DNA of 15,567 nucleotides from Puniceicoccales bacterium (GTDB lineage: Bacteria > Verrucomicrobiota > Verrucomicrobiia > Opitutales > LL51), in the NCBI GenBank assembly GCA_031276935.1, contig JAISMD010000013.1, positions 1-15,567 of the forward strand, in the 5' to 3' direction. The notes beneath the pieces are model-generated. The model saw nothing but the letters and a program-made list of their open reading frames with translations, was not told the origin of the DNA and made no database searches. The position numbers were made by a program, and so were the translations under genes. Every line of letters begins with the position of its first letter. Positions within the stretch are counted from its first letter, which is position 1. Below, one piece after another: positions 6,889-14,610 of this stretch.

Positions 6889-7857
6889 ATGTTAGTAAAG
6901 AAGATTTTAATTCGATTAGGGGAAAATATTTTGATAATGGGAATTGTTTTACTGGCGGGATGTCAGACGCCTTCGCTTTTGCAAAGGAGTTCCTCCAAAG
7001 GTCCGTCACCGGAGGATACGTTCATTAAACGGAGTGATTCGACTTCCGCTGCCCGGGAACGCGTTTTTACCGAACCGTTACGCCCGGAACCGGAGGAGGT
7101 CCTGATTGTTGAACCGGAAATCGTGGAGATTCCCAAGGAACCGGTGAAGCAATGGGTCGGAGCGGATTATACCGTACAGCGGGGGGATTGTTTATACGGA
7201 TTGGCGAAGCGCTATGGCCTACGCGTGCAGGATCTTTTGGAAGCCAATTCGCTGGAAAAGAGTGCGAAGTTATTTGTGGGGCAGAAGCTTATTTTGCCGG
7301 GAGTGACGGAGGAACAATTGTTGCGATCTCGTTCCACGGAGTACGTTGTACAGCGGGGGGATTGCCTATCGAAGATTGCGCAGAAGTATGGATTAAAGGT
7401 GCGCGAAATTAAGGCGGCGAATGGGATGAAAAGTGATCGCATTATAGCGGGGAAAAGGTTGATCATTCCGGAACGTGGCCGTTACGCGCAGCACAAAAAT
7501 GCTACTCCGGCTAAAACACAAAAACCCTTTGTGGTAGACGACAATGGTTACTATACGCTGCAGCGGGGCGATGTGCTATCGAAGGTTGCGGCTCGGGCGA
7601 AGGTAACGGTCGCTGATTTACAAAAGTGGAATAATATAACGGATCCCTCCAGAATTCAGATCGGGCAGAAAATTCTTGTGAAACCGAAAATGATCACCGA
7701 AACCATAAACAGTATTCATTCCGAGCCGACTGCACCGACCACAACATCCTTCCCGGTGGCGCAAAAAGAGGTCCCACTTAGACGTTATGATTTCATAGAC
7801 GACGCCGATTTTTTTGGTAAGATCGATGAAATCCCTATCCTACAGGTCCATGACTGA
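6889..7857 (+). CDS. Lipoprotein with three LysM domains (NlpD-like, without peptidase domain)
   Basis: A 322-residue protein starting with a lipoprotein signal peptide: basic residues, a hydrophobic run (about 12-22) and lipobox LAGC with Cys25. A Pro/Glu-rich linker (about 55-90) leads to three LysM repeats at about 93-138, 151-194 and 221-266. Each begins with a Tyr-x-(Val/Leu)-Gln-Arg-Gly-Asp core and ends with a GQK/GKR-(L/I)-(I/L) strand. LysM modules bind N-acetylglucosamine chains of peptidoglycan. E. coli NlpD has LysM plus a LytM domain; here the C-terminus (267-322) has no peptidase domain, so the protein is probably a wall-binding septal factor. Its place between murD and ftsW matches the chlamydial gene called nlpD. 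The ftsW start codon overlaps its last 8 bases, suggesting translational coupling. A weak TAGGT precedes the ATG at 6889. Exact orthology to NlpD is inference. Confidence 0.82.
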   Translation: MLVKKILIRLGENILIMGIVLLAGCQTPSLLQRSSSKGPSPEDTFIKRSDSTSAARERVFTEPLRPEPEEVLIVEPEIVEIPKEPVKQWVGADYTVQRGDCLYGLAKRYGLRVQDLLEANSLEKSAKLFVGQKLILPGVTEEQLLRSRSTEYVVQRGDCLSKIAQKYGLKVREIKAANGMKSDRIIAGKRLIIPERGRYAQHKNATPAKTQKPFVVDDNGYYTLQRGDVLSKVAARAKVTVADLQKWNNITDPSRIQIGQKILVKPKMITETINSIHSEPTAPTTTSFPVAQKEVPLRRYDFIDDADFFGKIDEIPILQVHD

Positions 7858-8988
7858 AGTGACGAAGCGATCCGTTTTTTTTATTTTAGGGGTAACGTTC
7901 TGTCTTAGCCTCATCGGATTTATTGGGTTAATGAGTACGAGTCCGGTGCTGCGAAAGGGCGTTTACATGGAGAAGCAATTTTTTGCCCTAATTCTAGCGA
8001 TGATGGGTTGCGTATTATTGGCCAAAATCCCGTTGTCTTTTTTTTTCGGCATCGACAGAGCCTGCTCATCATTGCCTTTGGTGCTTTAATTTTGGTTCTC
8101 ATTCCCGGCATTGGTCGGGTGGTTAACGGTTCGCGCCGTTGGATACAGATTCCGGGCTTCAGTCTACAGATGTCGGAATTTACGAAAATTCCATTCGTGA
8201 TTTGGCTCGCCAGTTATATTCACATCCACTACGGGGAACGGGAATTATTGGTTCAGGGTTTTTTGAAACCGATCGCCGTTTGCGGTAGTTTAGCGTTTTT
8301 AGTTTTGTGTGAACCGGATTATGGAACGTCATTCCTTATGATGGCGGTCCTATTGACCGTTTTATTTTTATCCGGGGCACGGATTCGCCATGTGCTTACA
8401 TTTATTTTCGTCGGTGGAGCGACGTTCTTGGGTTTAATTGCATTAAGTTCCAATCGATTGAACCGGGTGATGGCATTTTTTTCCGTTGAAGAATGCCGTT
8501 TCGATGTCTCCTACCAGCTGTGGCAGGGAATGCTATGTTTCGCTTCCGGTGGACTCTGGGGAAACGGAATCGGATTAGGACGGCAGAAGTTGTTTTATTT
8601 ACCGGAGGCCCATACCGATTTTATTTTCCCGGTTATTGGAGAGGAATTGGGTGGGATTTTTTCCCTGATGATTATCTTCGCATTTTTACTCTTTGCCTTT
8701 GTCGCCTTAGGTGCACTTCAAAGGAAAACGGATCTATTTATTCGGGCATTAGGTTTTGGAGCGGTTTTGACCATTACCTTTCAAGCGCTGATCAACATAG
8801 GTGTTGTAACGGGTTGCTTACCGACAAAGGGAATCGCATTGCCATTTATTAGCTATGGTGGTTCGAATTTGATTACCATGTACGCACTGGTTGGACTCAT
8901 CGTCAACTGTTTGAAATCGGAGAAATTGGAAGAACGAACGGATCATACGGGTTACACGAAAGCGGTCTCCTTGGACTGGCTGACCTAA
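7850..8988 (+). CDS. ftsW: Septal peptidoglycan glycosyltransferase FtsW, interrupted by a -1 frameshift at a T9 run
   Basis: FtsW is a SEDS-family membrane enzyme that polymerises lipid II at the septum with its class B PBP partner. The gene lies in two frames. The first runs from the ATG at 7850 (MTEVTKRSVFF) and stops at 8089 after 79 codons. The second is open from upstream of 8008 to 8988 and holds the rest. Joining them at the T run 8038-8046 by a -1 shift, or by adding one T, gives about 379 residues, normal for the family. The downstream part is fully conserved: PGIGRVVNGSRRW, LPEAHTDFIFPVIGEELG with the catalytic Asp, and TGCLPTKGIALPFISYGGSN, which is typical of FtsW rather than RodA. 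One oddity is LQMSEF where the family has LQPSE. The start overlaps the LysM lipoprotein gene by 8 bp. The break could be a sequencing error, a recent mutation, or recoding by ribosomal or polymerase slippage. Identity is certain; functional status is open. Confidence 0.9.
8038..8046 (+). other. Nine-T run at the ftsW frameshift; possible slippery site
   Basis: Nine consecutive T. In the upstream frame the phase is T TTT TTT at 8038-8044, followed by TTC, which has the X XXY YYZ form of a -1 slippery heptamer; T TTT TTC (8041-8047) is a second overlapping one. A -1 shift here joins the two halves of FtsW exactly. I see no strong stem-loop just downstream: only GGCA/TGCC flanking a small GAGC/GCTC hairpin, roughly 8048-8076. 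Confidence 0.6.
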
Positions 8989-9037
8989 CCCCATCCCTAA
9001 ATTGTGGACAAGTTGGTACCTTCACAAAAAAATCAAA

Positions 9038-11200
9038 TCAACTAGGGTTTTGGAAAAGGAAAGACAAACCGGTTATGCGTTGGGTACTTTTCAAGTTAGA
9101 GACGGCGAGGTTATAGGCTTTGGGATCGCCGATGATGAAGACCTTATTTCGCCCACGGGTAACGGCGGTATAGAGTAGATTGCGTTGCAACATGATGTAG
9201 TGCTGCGTGAGGAGAGGAATGAGAACAATGGGAAATTCACTGCCCTGGGACTTGTGAATACTAATGGCGTAGGCAAGGGCAATATCACCGAGTTCCGCTC
9301 GATTCAGTTCGACGGATTCGCCATTAACGTTCACGAAGACGGTCGCTCGCTCGCTGTTAAAATTGTAAATGATACCCAGGTCGCCATTGAAAATATTTTT
9401 TTCGTAATTATTTCGCAGCTGAATTACTTTATCGCCGAGACGGAAGTGACACCAGGGAATTTGTTTTTCGCTGTGGGAGAAAATACGTTGGAGTTTTTCG
9501 TTCAGGATATCGATGCCGGCACTGCCCTTGTGTAGGGGGGCGAGGATTTGGATGTCATTAATGGGATCGATGGAGTAGAGAGAGGGCAGTAGGGATGTGC
9601 ATAATTGTTCGATTTTTTGGGTACATTCTTCCGGGGATGAGGCCACGATAAAATGGAAATCGTGTTCGGAGGAAATTTGTTCGATTGGGGTAATGGAAGG
9701 GATAAATCCTAGGTCGCCGCCGATGATTCGATGGGCGAGCTGGACAATTTCGCTCTGCTGACCTTGGCGGAAAATTTGTTTCAGGTAGGTAATGGAAAAT
9801 CGTTTCGAGTCAATGAAATCGGATAGAATATTTCCGGCACCAACGGACGGAAGTTGATCGATGTCACCGACGAGGAGAAGGTGTGCGCGATCGGGGATTG
9901 CGTTCAATAGGGAGACGGCGAGGCGAGTATCGATCATACTGGCTTCGTCGATGATCACAAAATCCAGATTTAATTGATTTTCCTGGTTGAAGGAGAATTG
10001 TCCCGTTTGCGGATTAAATTGGAGGAGGCGGTGGATTGTTTTAGCGTCGATACCGGTTGTTTCCGTTAATTTTTGTGCGGCCCGACCGGTCGGTGCGGCA
10101 AGACCAATCCTGACATTCTTAGCCCCTAAAATCGAAACTAAAGCCCGCAAAATCGTCGTTTTCCCCGTACCGGGACCGCCGGTAATAATAGATAATTTCT
10201 GAGTTAAACCGTGGCGTAGGGCAGCGATCTGTTCCTCTGCGAAGGGGAAACCTTCCCGCTTTTGCGCCCAGACGATGGCGTTATCGTGCAAAATTTTAGG
10301 TAAGGAAGATTGGGTTTGGTGTAGGCGATATATGTGTTTGACAAGGGTGGTTTCGTAGCTCGTCATTAGATTCGTCTGAACGAAGCCGTCGGCAATGACA
10401 TTAATTTTTTTGAATTGGATGAGCGTATGGAGTCGGTCGGCGATTTTCTCCCTATTAATTTCGAGTAATTGTTGGGTTAGATTGAGTAATTCTTCGGAGG
10501 GATAAGCCGTGTGGCCCAGGAGTTCCAAGTTGGAAAAAGTGTACAAAATTCCCGCATCGATCCTCGCAATATGATTGCTTGGAATACCGATATTTTGTGC
10601 GATTTTATCGGCGGTCTTGAATCCAATTCCCTCCACTTCTCGGGCGACGCGGTAGGGATCCGATTGGAGAATTTGTTTCGCTTCCTGGCCGTAAATTTTG
10701 TAGAGGCGGAGACATAGGGCGTTGGAAATATTGTAGGTTTGCAGAAAAATAAGTATGTCCCGCAGCGCATATTGTTCATCCCAGGCGGCCTTGATGTTTT
10801 TAGCCCGCCCGATGCCAATGCCGGGGACCTCCCGTAGCCGTGCGGATTCGGTACAGATGACGTCGAAGGTATCGGCACCGAAATGGTCAACGATTTTGTT
10901 GGCGTAGACTTTCCCTATGCCGTGGACAAGACCACTACTTAAATACTTGCGTATGCCATTGATGTCGGCGGGTAATGTCGCCGAAAAGGATTCGATGGCA
11001 AATTGTCGTCCAAATTTTGGATGCTGTACCCAATCGCCGATTAGGGTTAGTGTTTCGCCGCAGTTGACCCCGGGACCCTTCCCACATGCCGTAAATTTTT
11101 CTTCCGTACCATTCCCCATCCGCATCTCCATGATCGAAAAAAATGTTTCATCGTTGCGAAAAACGATGCGCTCCAGTACGCCCTTTACCTTTTCAGACAC
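9038..11200 (-). CDS. recD2: RecD2-type ATP-dependent 5'-3' DNA helicase
   Basis: A 720-residue superfamily 1B helicase of the RecD2 type, which acts without RecBC. The order of parts is an N-terminal OB-like domain (about 5-75), helix-hairpin-helix repeats (VHGIGKVYA near 92, VPGIGIGRAK near 125, VEGIGFKTAD near 189), then the helicase core. Core motifs are Walker A GGPGTGKTT (341-349), motif Ia AAPTGRAA (368-375), DEAS (418-421), GDIDQLPSVGAG (445-456), HKSQGSEF (649-656) and YTAVTRGR (677-684). The N-terminal extension separates RecD2 from the RecD subunit of RecBCD. The start is GTG at 11200 with GGAGAG a few bases upstream. It is the last gene of an rpoZ-smpB-recD2 run on the minus strand, 64 bp after smpB, and converges on ftsW with a 49-bp gap. 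It probably acts in DNA repair and genome maintenance. Confidence 0.93.
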   Translation of the reverse strand: MSEKVKGVLERIVFRNDETFFSIMEMRMGNGTEEKFTACGKGPGVNCGETLTLIGDWVQHPKFGRQFAIESFSATLPADINGIRKYLSSGLVHGIGKVYANKIVDHFGADTFDVICTESARLREVPGIGIGRAKNIKAAWDEQYALRDILIFLQTYNISNALCLRLYKIYGQEAKQILQSDPYRVAREVEGIGFKTADKIAQNIGIPSNHIARIDAGILYTFSNLELLGHTAYPSEELLNLTQQLLEINREKIADRLHTLIQFKKINVIADGFVQTNLMTSYETTLVKHIYRLHQTQSSLPKILHDNAIVWAQKREGFPFAEEQIAALRHGLTQKLSIITGGPGTGKTTILRALVSILGAKNVRIGLAAPTGRAAQKLTETTGIDAKTIHRLLQFNPQTGQFSFNQENQLNLDFVIIDEASMIDTRLAVSLLNAIPDRAHLLLVGDIDQLPSVGAGNILSDFIDSKRFSITYLKQIFRQGQQSEIVQLAHRIIGGDLGFIPSITPIEQISSEHDFHFIVASSPEECTQKIEQLCTSLLPSLYSIDPINDIQILAPLHKGSAGIDILNEKLQRIFSHSEKQIPWCHFRLGDKVIQLRNNYEKNIFNGDLGIIYNFNSERATVFVNVNGESVELNRAELGDIALAYAISIHKSQGSEFPIVLIPLLTQHYIMLQRNLLYTAVTRGRNKVFIIGDPKAYNLAVSNLKSTQRITGLSFLFQNPS

Positions 11201-11264
11201 AATTACTCTCCACTATTATGGAAGTTTTGGGGAATCCGTCAGCTTTGGAAAGCACAAAAATCCA

Positions 11265-11744
11265 TCACCGAGATCCCTGTCGATGGCGTTGGGCGATAAA
11301 ACGTTCCGCCTCCCGCATTTCACTACGTTGTCGCAGGTCATGGCGTTTATCGTAGAGTTTTTTGCCTTTGCAGAGCGCAAATTTTAACTTAACGAGACCA
11401 TGGACCACGTACATTTTAATTGGAATCGCGGAAAATCCTTCCCGCTCGATGGCATCCCGAATTTTTTTTATTTCTCGCCGATGGAGTAGGAGAGAACGTT
11501 GCCGTTTAGCGTCGTGATTGGCGAAATTGCCAAAGGCATACTCATCAATTTGGGCGTTGAAGAGTAGGGGTAAACCTTTCCCCCCGATGCGGACAAAGGC
11601 TTCATTGATCTGTGCGTGACCCAATTTGACCGACTTCACCTCCGTGCCTTGAAGAATAATCCCAGCGTCGAATGTATCACCGACGACGTAGTCATGGAAT
11701 ACTTTCCTATGTTTAATTTCGATGGCATTATTTTGTTTAGCCAT
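11265..11744 (-). CDS. smpB: SsrA-binding protein SmpB
   Basis: A 159-residue protein with the full SmpB pattern. The N-terminal IEIKHRKVFHDY is followed by ILQGTEVKSVKLGHAQINEAFV (the family's G-T-E-V-K-S-L/V-R motif, about 31-52). HDAKRQRSLLLHRREI (about 77-92) is the SmpB stretch corresponding to the family's R-x-RKLLLH-xxEI. The C-terminal tail GKKLYDKRHDLRQR matches the h-DKR motif that becomes helical in the ribosomal channel. SmpB binds tmRNA and is needed for trans-translation of stalled ribosomes. GGGGGA about 8 nt before the ATG at 11744 is a good ribosome binding site. It lies 40 bp after rpoZ and 64 bp before recD2, all on the same strand. No tmRNA gene is visible in the window. 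Confidence 0.95.
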   Translation of the reverse strand: MAKQNNAIEIKHRKVFHDYVVGDTFDAGIILQGTEVKSVKLGHAQINEAFVRIGGKGLPLLFNAQIDEYAFGNFANHDAKRQRSLLLHRREIKKIRDAIEREGFSAIPIKMYVVHGLVKLKFALCKGKKLYDKRHDLRQRSEMREAERFIAQRHRQGSR

Positions 11745-11784
11745 AGGATATTTCCCCCGTCGGATCTTTACGATCCACTTAGGA

Positions 11785-11988
11785 TTATTTTTTGGTATAA
11801 AGTTCGTAGGTAATTTTCCCTTCGATGATTTCCCGTAGGGCGACGTCTTCCGGTTCCAATTTTTCGAAGGAGGATACGAGGGGACGTTCCCCGAACTTGA
11901 GTTGCTTAACGCGTTTTGAAACGATATTAATCAGTACCATGGGATCCTGAATAATATTTTGGGCAGCCTGTAGGTAATCACTTCTCAT
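11785..11988 (-). CDS. rpoZ: DNA-directed RNA polymerase omega subunit
   Basis: A short protein (67 residues from this start) with the omega pattern: MRSDYLQAAQNII, then VLINIVSKRVKQL, ERPLV, EDVALREIIEGKI and a Tyr-Glu-Leu ending. Omega binds the beta-prime subunit and helps assemble RNA polymerase. I placed the start at the ATG at 11988 because the usual omega N-terminus begins there. An in-frame ATG at 12030 would add 14 residues (ending GYFP) with no counterpart in the family. Neither start has a clear Shine-Dalgarno sequence. A TTGACT on the minus strand at 12052-12047 could be a -35 box, but no good -10 box lies 16-18 bp from it. It is the first gene of the rpoZ-smpB-recD2 run and diverges from clpP. 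Confidence 0.85.
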   Translation of the reverse strand: MRSDYLQAAQNIIQDPMVLINIVSKRVKQLKFGERPLVSSFEKLEPEDVALREIIEGKITYELYTKK

Positions 11989-12115
11989 AGGAAAATATCC
12001 ACGCAATGGGATTGCGGAAATAATGTCCATATTTTTTTGGGAGAAGAGTCAAGTTTTTTGTAATATTTTATTGATTTTGCGTTTCGTATTATTTGACTTT
12101 GTTTCAGGAGGTTTC

Positions 12116-12721
12116 ATGGCTCTCGAAGACGATGATGATGAAAAGGAAATAAATGATGGAGAAATGCGGGAGAATCATTTGTTACTGATTCAGAAAAAAT
12201 TTTTAGAGGAGCGAAAAATTTTCCTATGGGGTTCCGTCGAGGATCGTTCGGCGAAGGACATTACGGAGAAGCTACTCTATTTGGAACTCCTCGATCCGGG
12301 GAAGAAGATTCAATTTTTCATCAACACACCGGGTGGATCGATTACGGCTGGCATGGCGATTTACGATACGATGAAGCTGATCCGATCGCCCATAGAGGTT
12401 ATTGTCACCGGGTTAGCGGCCAGCATGGGCTCCATTATACTTTGCGGGGCGAAAAAGGGGAATCGTTTTCTCTATCCCAACGCGCGCGTACTGATCCATC
12501 AGCCGCTCATTTCTGGGCGATTTTATGCTCCGGCGGTGGACATTGCCATTCAGGCGGAGGAGATGGAAAAGACCCGCGTTGAAATGAACCGCATTTTAGC
12601 GGAATCTTCCGGGCAGCCACTGGAAAAAATACAAAAAGATACGGACCGGGATTTTTATATGAATGCGCAAGAAGCGATTGCCTACGGTTTAGCGGATGCG
12701 ATTATGGAGAAAATTTGGTAA
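12116..12721 (+). CDS. clpP: ATP-dependent Clp protease proteolytic subunit
   Basis: A 201-residue serine peptidase that forms the barrel-shaped proteolytic core used with ClpX or ClpA/C unfoldases in the cytoplasm. The catalytic triad is visible: Ser103 in GLAASMGS, His128 in VLIHQP and Asp179 in TDRDFYM. The oligomerisation and substrate segment FINTPGGSITAGMAIYD is intact. The N-terminus (residues 4-11) is unusually acidic, EDDDDEKE, in a part that in ClpP normally forms the axial loops or a propeptide. The start is set by AGGAGG at 12106-12111, 4 nt before the ATG at 12116; the frame stays open upstream to 12023 but without support. The gene starts a tightly packed plus-strand set with ompH/skp, pgsA and pgpA. 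Confidence 0.93.
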   Translation: MALEDDDDEKEINDGEMRENHLLLIQKKFLEERKIFLWGSVEDRSAKDITEKLLYLELLDPGKKIQFFINTPGGSITAGMAIYDTMKLIRSPIEVIVTGLAASMGSIILCGAKKGNRFLYPNARVLIHQPLISGRFYAPAVDIAIQAEEMEKTRVEMNRILAESSGQPLEKIQKDTDRDFYMNAQEAIAYGLADAIMEKIW

Positions 12722-12724
12722 TTT

Positions 12725-13369
12725 ATGATCGGAAAAAATATGAAAAAATGGATTGCTTGTATGGGTTTAGTTGGGGTAGGGATTGTGTACCTACTGGCCT
12801 TTGATGCTAAGTCAAAGAAAGATGAAGTAACTTCCTCTCTGTGTTCGCAGGGTCCGGCGGTGATACATTCTCAAAAAATCGCCAATGAATACTATAGGGC
12901 CAAGAATCTCGCTGAGAGCTTGACGAAGAATTTCAATGCGGCGCAGAAGGAATTTCTATCCATGCTCAACGATTTTGAGAAGATGGCACAGGAATACCGG
13001 GATTTGGAGGAAAAGTCAGGGAATCCGGCTTTAACGGAGGAGGCTAAGAAAAAGGTCAAGGTGGAAGCGGAGGGAAAATTGGAGATTTTACGGCAGAAGG
13101 AACATGCCATACGAGATTTTAAGACCAACTCCGAGAATCGTCTCAATGAGATGCGTTTGGAGGAGGGAACAAAGATTTCAGCGACGGTTCGGCAAAAAAT
13201 TGAAGAAGTAGCGAAAACGAAGGGCCTTACGCTGGTCATTGATGGTGACAGTCCGCTCATATTTTATTCAGCGGGGGCGTTGGACATAACGGAACATGTG
13301 CTTGGGGTATTGAATGCGGATCAGCCTCAGGTACCGTCCACGGCGAAGACGGTGGAAGAAAAAAAATAG
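12725..13369 (+). CDS. OmpH/Skp-family periplasmic chaperone
   Basis: A 214-residue protein with a basic N-terminus and one hydrophobic segment (about 8-26, WIACMGLVGVGIVYLLAF), either a signal peptide or a membrane anchor. It has the OmpH/Skp layout: a short strand (about 44-50, AVIHSQKI), a long charged coiled-coil hairpin (about 53-155, rich in Lys, Glu, Gln and Ala), and a final strand pair (about 170-190, LTLVIDGDSPLIFYSAGALDIT) that matches the family's C-terminal trimerisation part. Skp proteins hold unfolded outer-membrane proteins in the periplasm. The gene starts 3 bp after clpP; a second ATG at 12740 (MKKW) with GGA 6 nt upstream is an equally good start. In many genomes skp lies next to bamA, which is absent here. 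The C-terminal tail is long and charged (ending EEKK). Confidence 0.78.
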   Translation: MIGKNMKKWIACMGLVGVGIVYLLAFDAKSKKDEVTSSLCSQGPAVIHSQKIANEYYRAKNLAESLTKNFNAAQKEFLSMLNDFEKMAQEYRDLEEKSGNPALTEEAKKKVKVEAEGKLEILRQKEHAIRDFKTNSENRLNEMRLEEGTKISATVRQKIEEVAKTKGLTLVIDGDSPLIFYSAGALDITEHVLGVLNADQPQVPSTAKTVEEKK

Positions 13370-13372
13370 GCT

Positions 13373-13966
13373 GTGAATATTGCGAATTGCATAACCCTAT
13401 CCCGCATACCTTTACTTTTTGTTGTGGTAGGGCTAATGTATTTTCGCATACCCTATGGGGCGACGCTTTGTTTTTTAGTTTATCTCCTAGCGGCGTTGAG
13501 TGATTGGTTAGATGGTTATTTGGCGCGTCGTTGTGGCATGGTGTCGACTTTTGGTAAGTTTATGGACGCATTAACCGACAAAATCTTCATGATTGGGTTA
13601 TTTGTATCCATCCTCGTTTTGAAGCTGCTACCGCGTTGGGCGTTATTTTTAGTATTAATTATTCTTGGCCGTGAATTTTTGGTAACGGGTTTACGTTTAG
13701 TGGCATCGAGTCGCGGTATTGTACTGATTGCGGAGCACGCGGGGAAAGTAAAGACGGTGATGCAAATTGTGACGATTGGTTTTTTCATACTGTGGCGAAT
13801 GATTGTGCGGGACCTGACTTTCCTACCCAAGTGGTTTGGAGATTCCATCTACATCATTGCCCTGACTTTACTTTGGATTTCCACCTATCTAACGATTTCT
13901 TCCGGTTATTACTACGTTCGTCGCTATAAATATTTGTTTGACGAACAGAGAGAGGAGCGGGGATAG
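13373..13966 (+). CDS. pgsA: CDP-diacylglycerol--glycerol-3-phosphate 3-phosphatidyltransferase
   Basis: A 197-residue membrane enzyme of the CDP-alcohol phosphatidyltransferase family. The signature DGx2ARx8Gx3Dx3D is complete: Asp47-Gly48, Ala51-Arg52, Gly61, Asp65 and Asp69, with Asp44 just before it. About four to six hydrophobic segments surround it. PgsA makes phosphatidylglycerol phosphate from CDP-diacylglycerol and glycerol-3-phosphate at the inner membrane. The next gene, pgpA, encodes the phosphatase for the following step, which favours PgsA over other CDP-alcohol transferases such as Pgs-like or PssA enzymes. The start is a GTG at 13373, 3 nt after the stop of the ompH/skp gene, so translation is probably coupled. 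The stop codon overlaps the GTG of pgpA by one base. Confidence 0.9.
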   Translation: MNIANCITLSRIPLLFVVVGLMYFRIPYGATLCFLVYLLAALSDWLDGYLARRCGMVSTFGKFMDALTDKIFMIGLFVSILVLKLLPRWALFLVLIILGREFLVTGLRLVASSRGIVLIAEHAGKVKTVMQIVTIGFFILWRMIVRDLTFLPKWFGDSIYIIALTLLWISTYLTISSGYYYVRRYKYLFDEQREERG

Positions 13967-14460
13967 TGCGAATCCTTTGGCCATTACCGACATCCTTTGT
14001 TGTCAATGTTGCGACCCTATGGGTAGGCGGTCGGGTACGTTTTATGCCGGGGACATTGGGAGCATTTCTAGGCATAATTTGGTATACCGTTGGGTTTTGG
14101 AACGTCACTTTTTTCCAATTTTTCCTGAGTTTTCTAATTTCCGTGGTAATAGGTACATTATTTTGTGGAGAAGCGGCGATTCGTCTCAACCAAAGGGATC
14201 CCTCTTGTGTCATTTTGGATGAATTTTGTGCCATGCCGCTGTGTTATTACGGCATCGAGCGTTTTACGGGACAGGTCGCTCTATGGAAAATTCTTCTCTA
14301 CGGTTTTTTATTATTTCGTTTTTTTGACATTATCAAACCTTTGGGGATTCGTTCCCTTGAGAAAATGAAGGGTGGAGCGGGGATTATGATGGATGATCTT
14401 GCTGCCGCGTTGGCGACCTGTTTATTTCTTCACATTACCGTTCCCATTCTTTTTATTTAG
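13966..14460 (+). CDS. pgpA: Phosphatidylglycerophosphatase A
   Basis: A 164-residue membrane protein with the PgpA motifs in order: FMPGTLG (26-32), DPSCVILDEF (78-87, with Asp85-Glu86), FRFFDIIKPLGI (117-128) and KGGAGIMMDDLAAA (135-148, with Asp143-Asp144). These acidic residues mark the family's metal-dependent active site. PgpA removes phosphate from phosphatidylglycerol phosphate, the product of the preceding pgsA. The GTG start overlaps the pgsA stop in TAGTG, which suggests translational coupling. About four membrane segments are visible. It is the last gene of the clpP-skp-pgsA-pgpA set; I see no convincing terminator after it. Confidence 0.92.
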   Translation: MRILWPLPTSFVVNVATLWVGGRVRFMPGTLGAFLGIIWYTVGFWNVTFFQFFLSFLISVVIGTLFCGEAAIRLNQRDPSCVILDEFCAMPLCYYGIERFTGQVALWKILLYGFLLFRFFDIIKPLGIRSLEKMKGGAGIMMDDLAAALATCLFLHITVPILFI

Positions 14461-14610
14461 TTTTTCGAAGCAAAATAGGGTGCAGTGGAAATATTTTTTC
14501 CTGGAAAAATTACGTATGGGATAGGTCGGGACAAAAAAAATTATCCAAAGGTGCATTTTTTTGATTTTGTCGTTTGACTAAAATTTTACTTCGCCATAAT
14601 AGGAACTCGT
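14461..14610. promoter_or_regulatory. Intergenic region upstream of sctJ with promoter-like boxes
   Basis: This AT-rich 150-bp gap precedes sctJ. Near its end, TTGACT at 14574-14579 is followed 15 bp later by CATAAT (14595-14600) or 17 bp later by TAATAG (14597-14602). A second choice is TTGATT at 14561-14566 with TTTACT at 14585-14590. The first pair would start transcription almost at the sctJ ATG (14611). A 7-bp inverted repeat TTTTTCC-T-GGAAAAA at 14495-14509 is present but lacks a U run. All of this is weak. Confidence 0.3.

Noticed and set aside
7814..7849. Upstream start for the ftsW first half
   Set aside because: It would overlap the LysM lipoprotein gene by 44 bp with no ribosome binding site; the ATG at 7850 fits the FtsW N-terminus.
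6889..7857. LysM repeats as a DNA-level tandem repeat or recombination hotspot
   Set aside because: The three modules are similar in protein motif but diverged in DNA sequence, as normal for LysM proteins.
9003..9030. Possible terminator between ftsW and recD2
   Set aside because: Only a 5-bp TTGTG/CACAA stem with a wide loop; the A/T run is on the wrong side for either transcript.
11989..12030. Longer rpoZ start
   Set aside because: The 14 extra residues have no counterpart in omega subunits; kept only as an alternative because neither start has a Shine-Dalgarno sequence.
12023..12115. Longer clpP start
   Set aside because: A strong AGGAGG directly precedes the ATG at 12116, and the added residues look like translated promoter sequence.
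14495..14509. Inverted repeat TTTTTCC-T-GGAAAAA as a terminator for pgpA
   Set aside because: One-base loop, AT-rich stem and no following U run; unlikely to end transcription.
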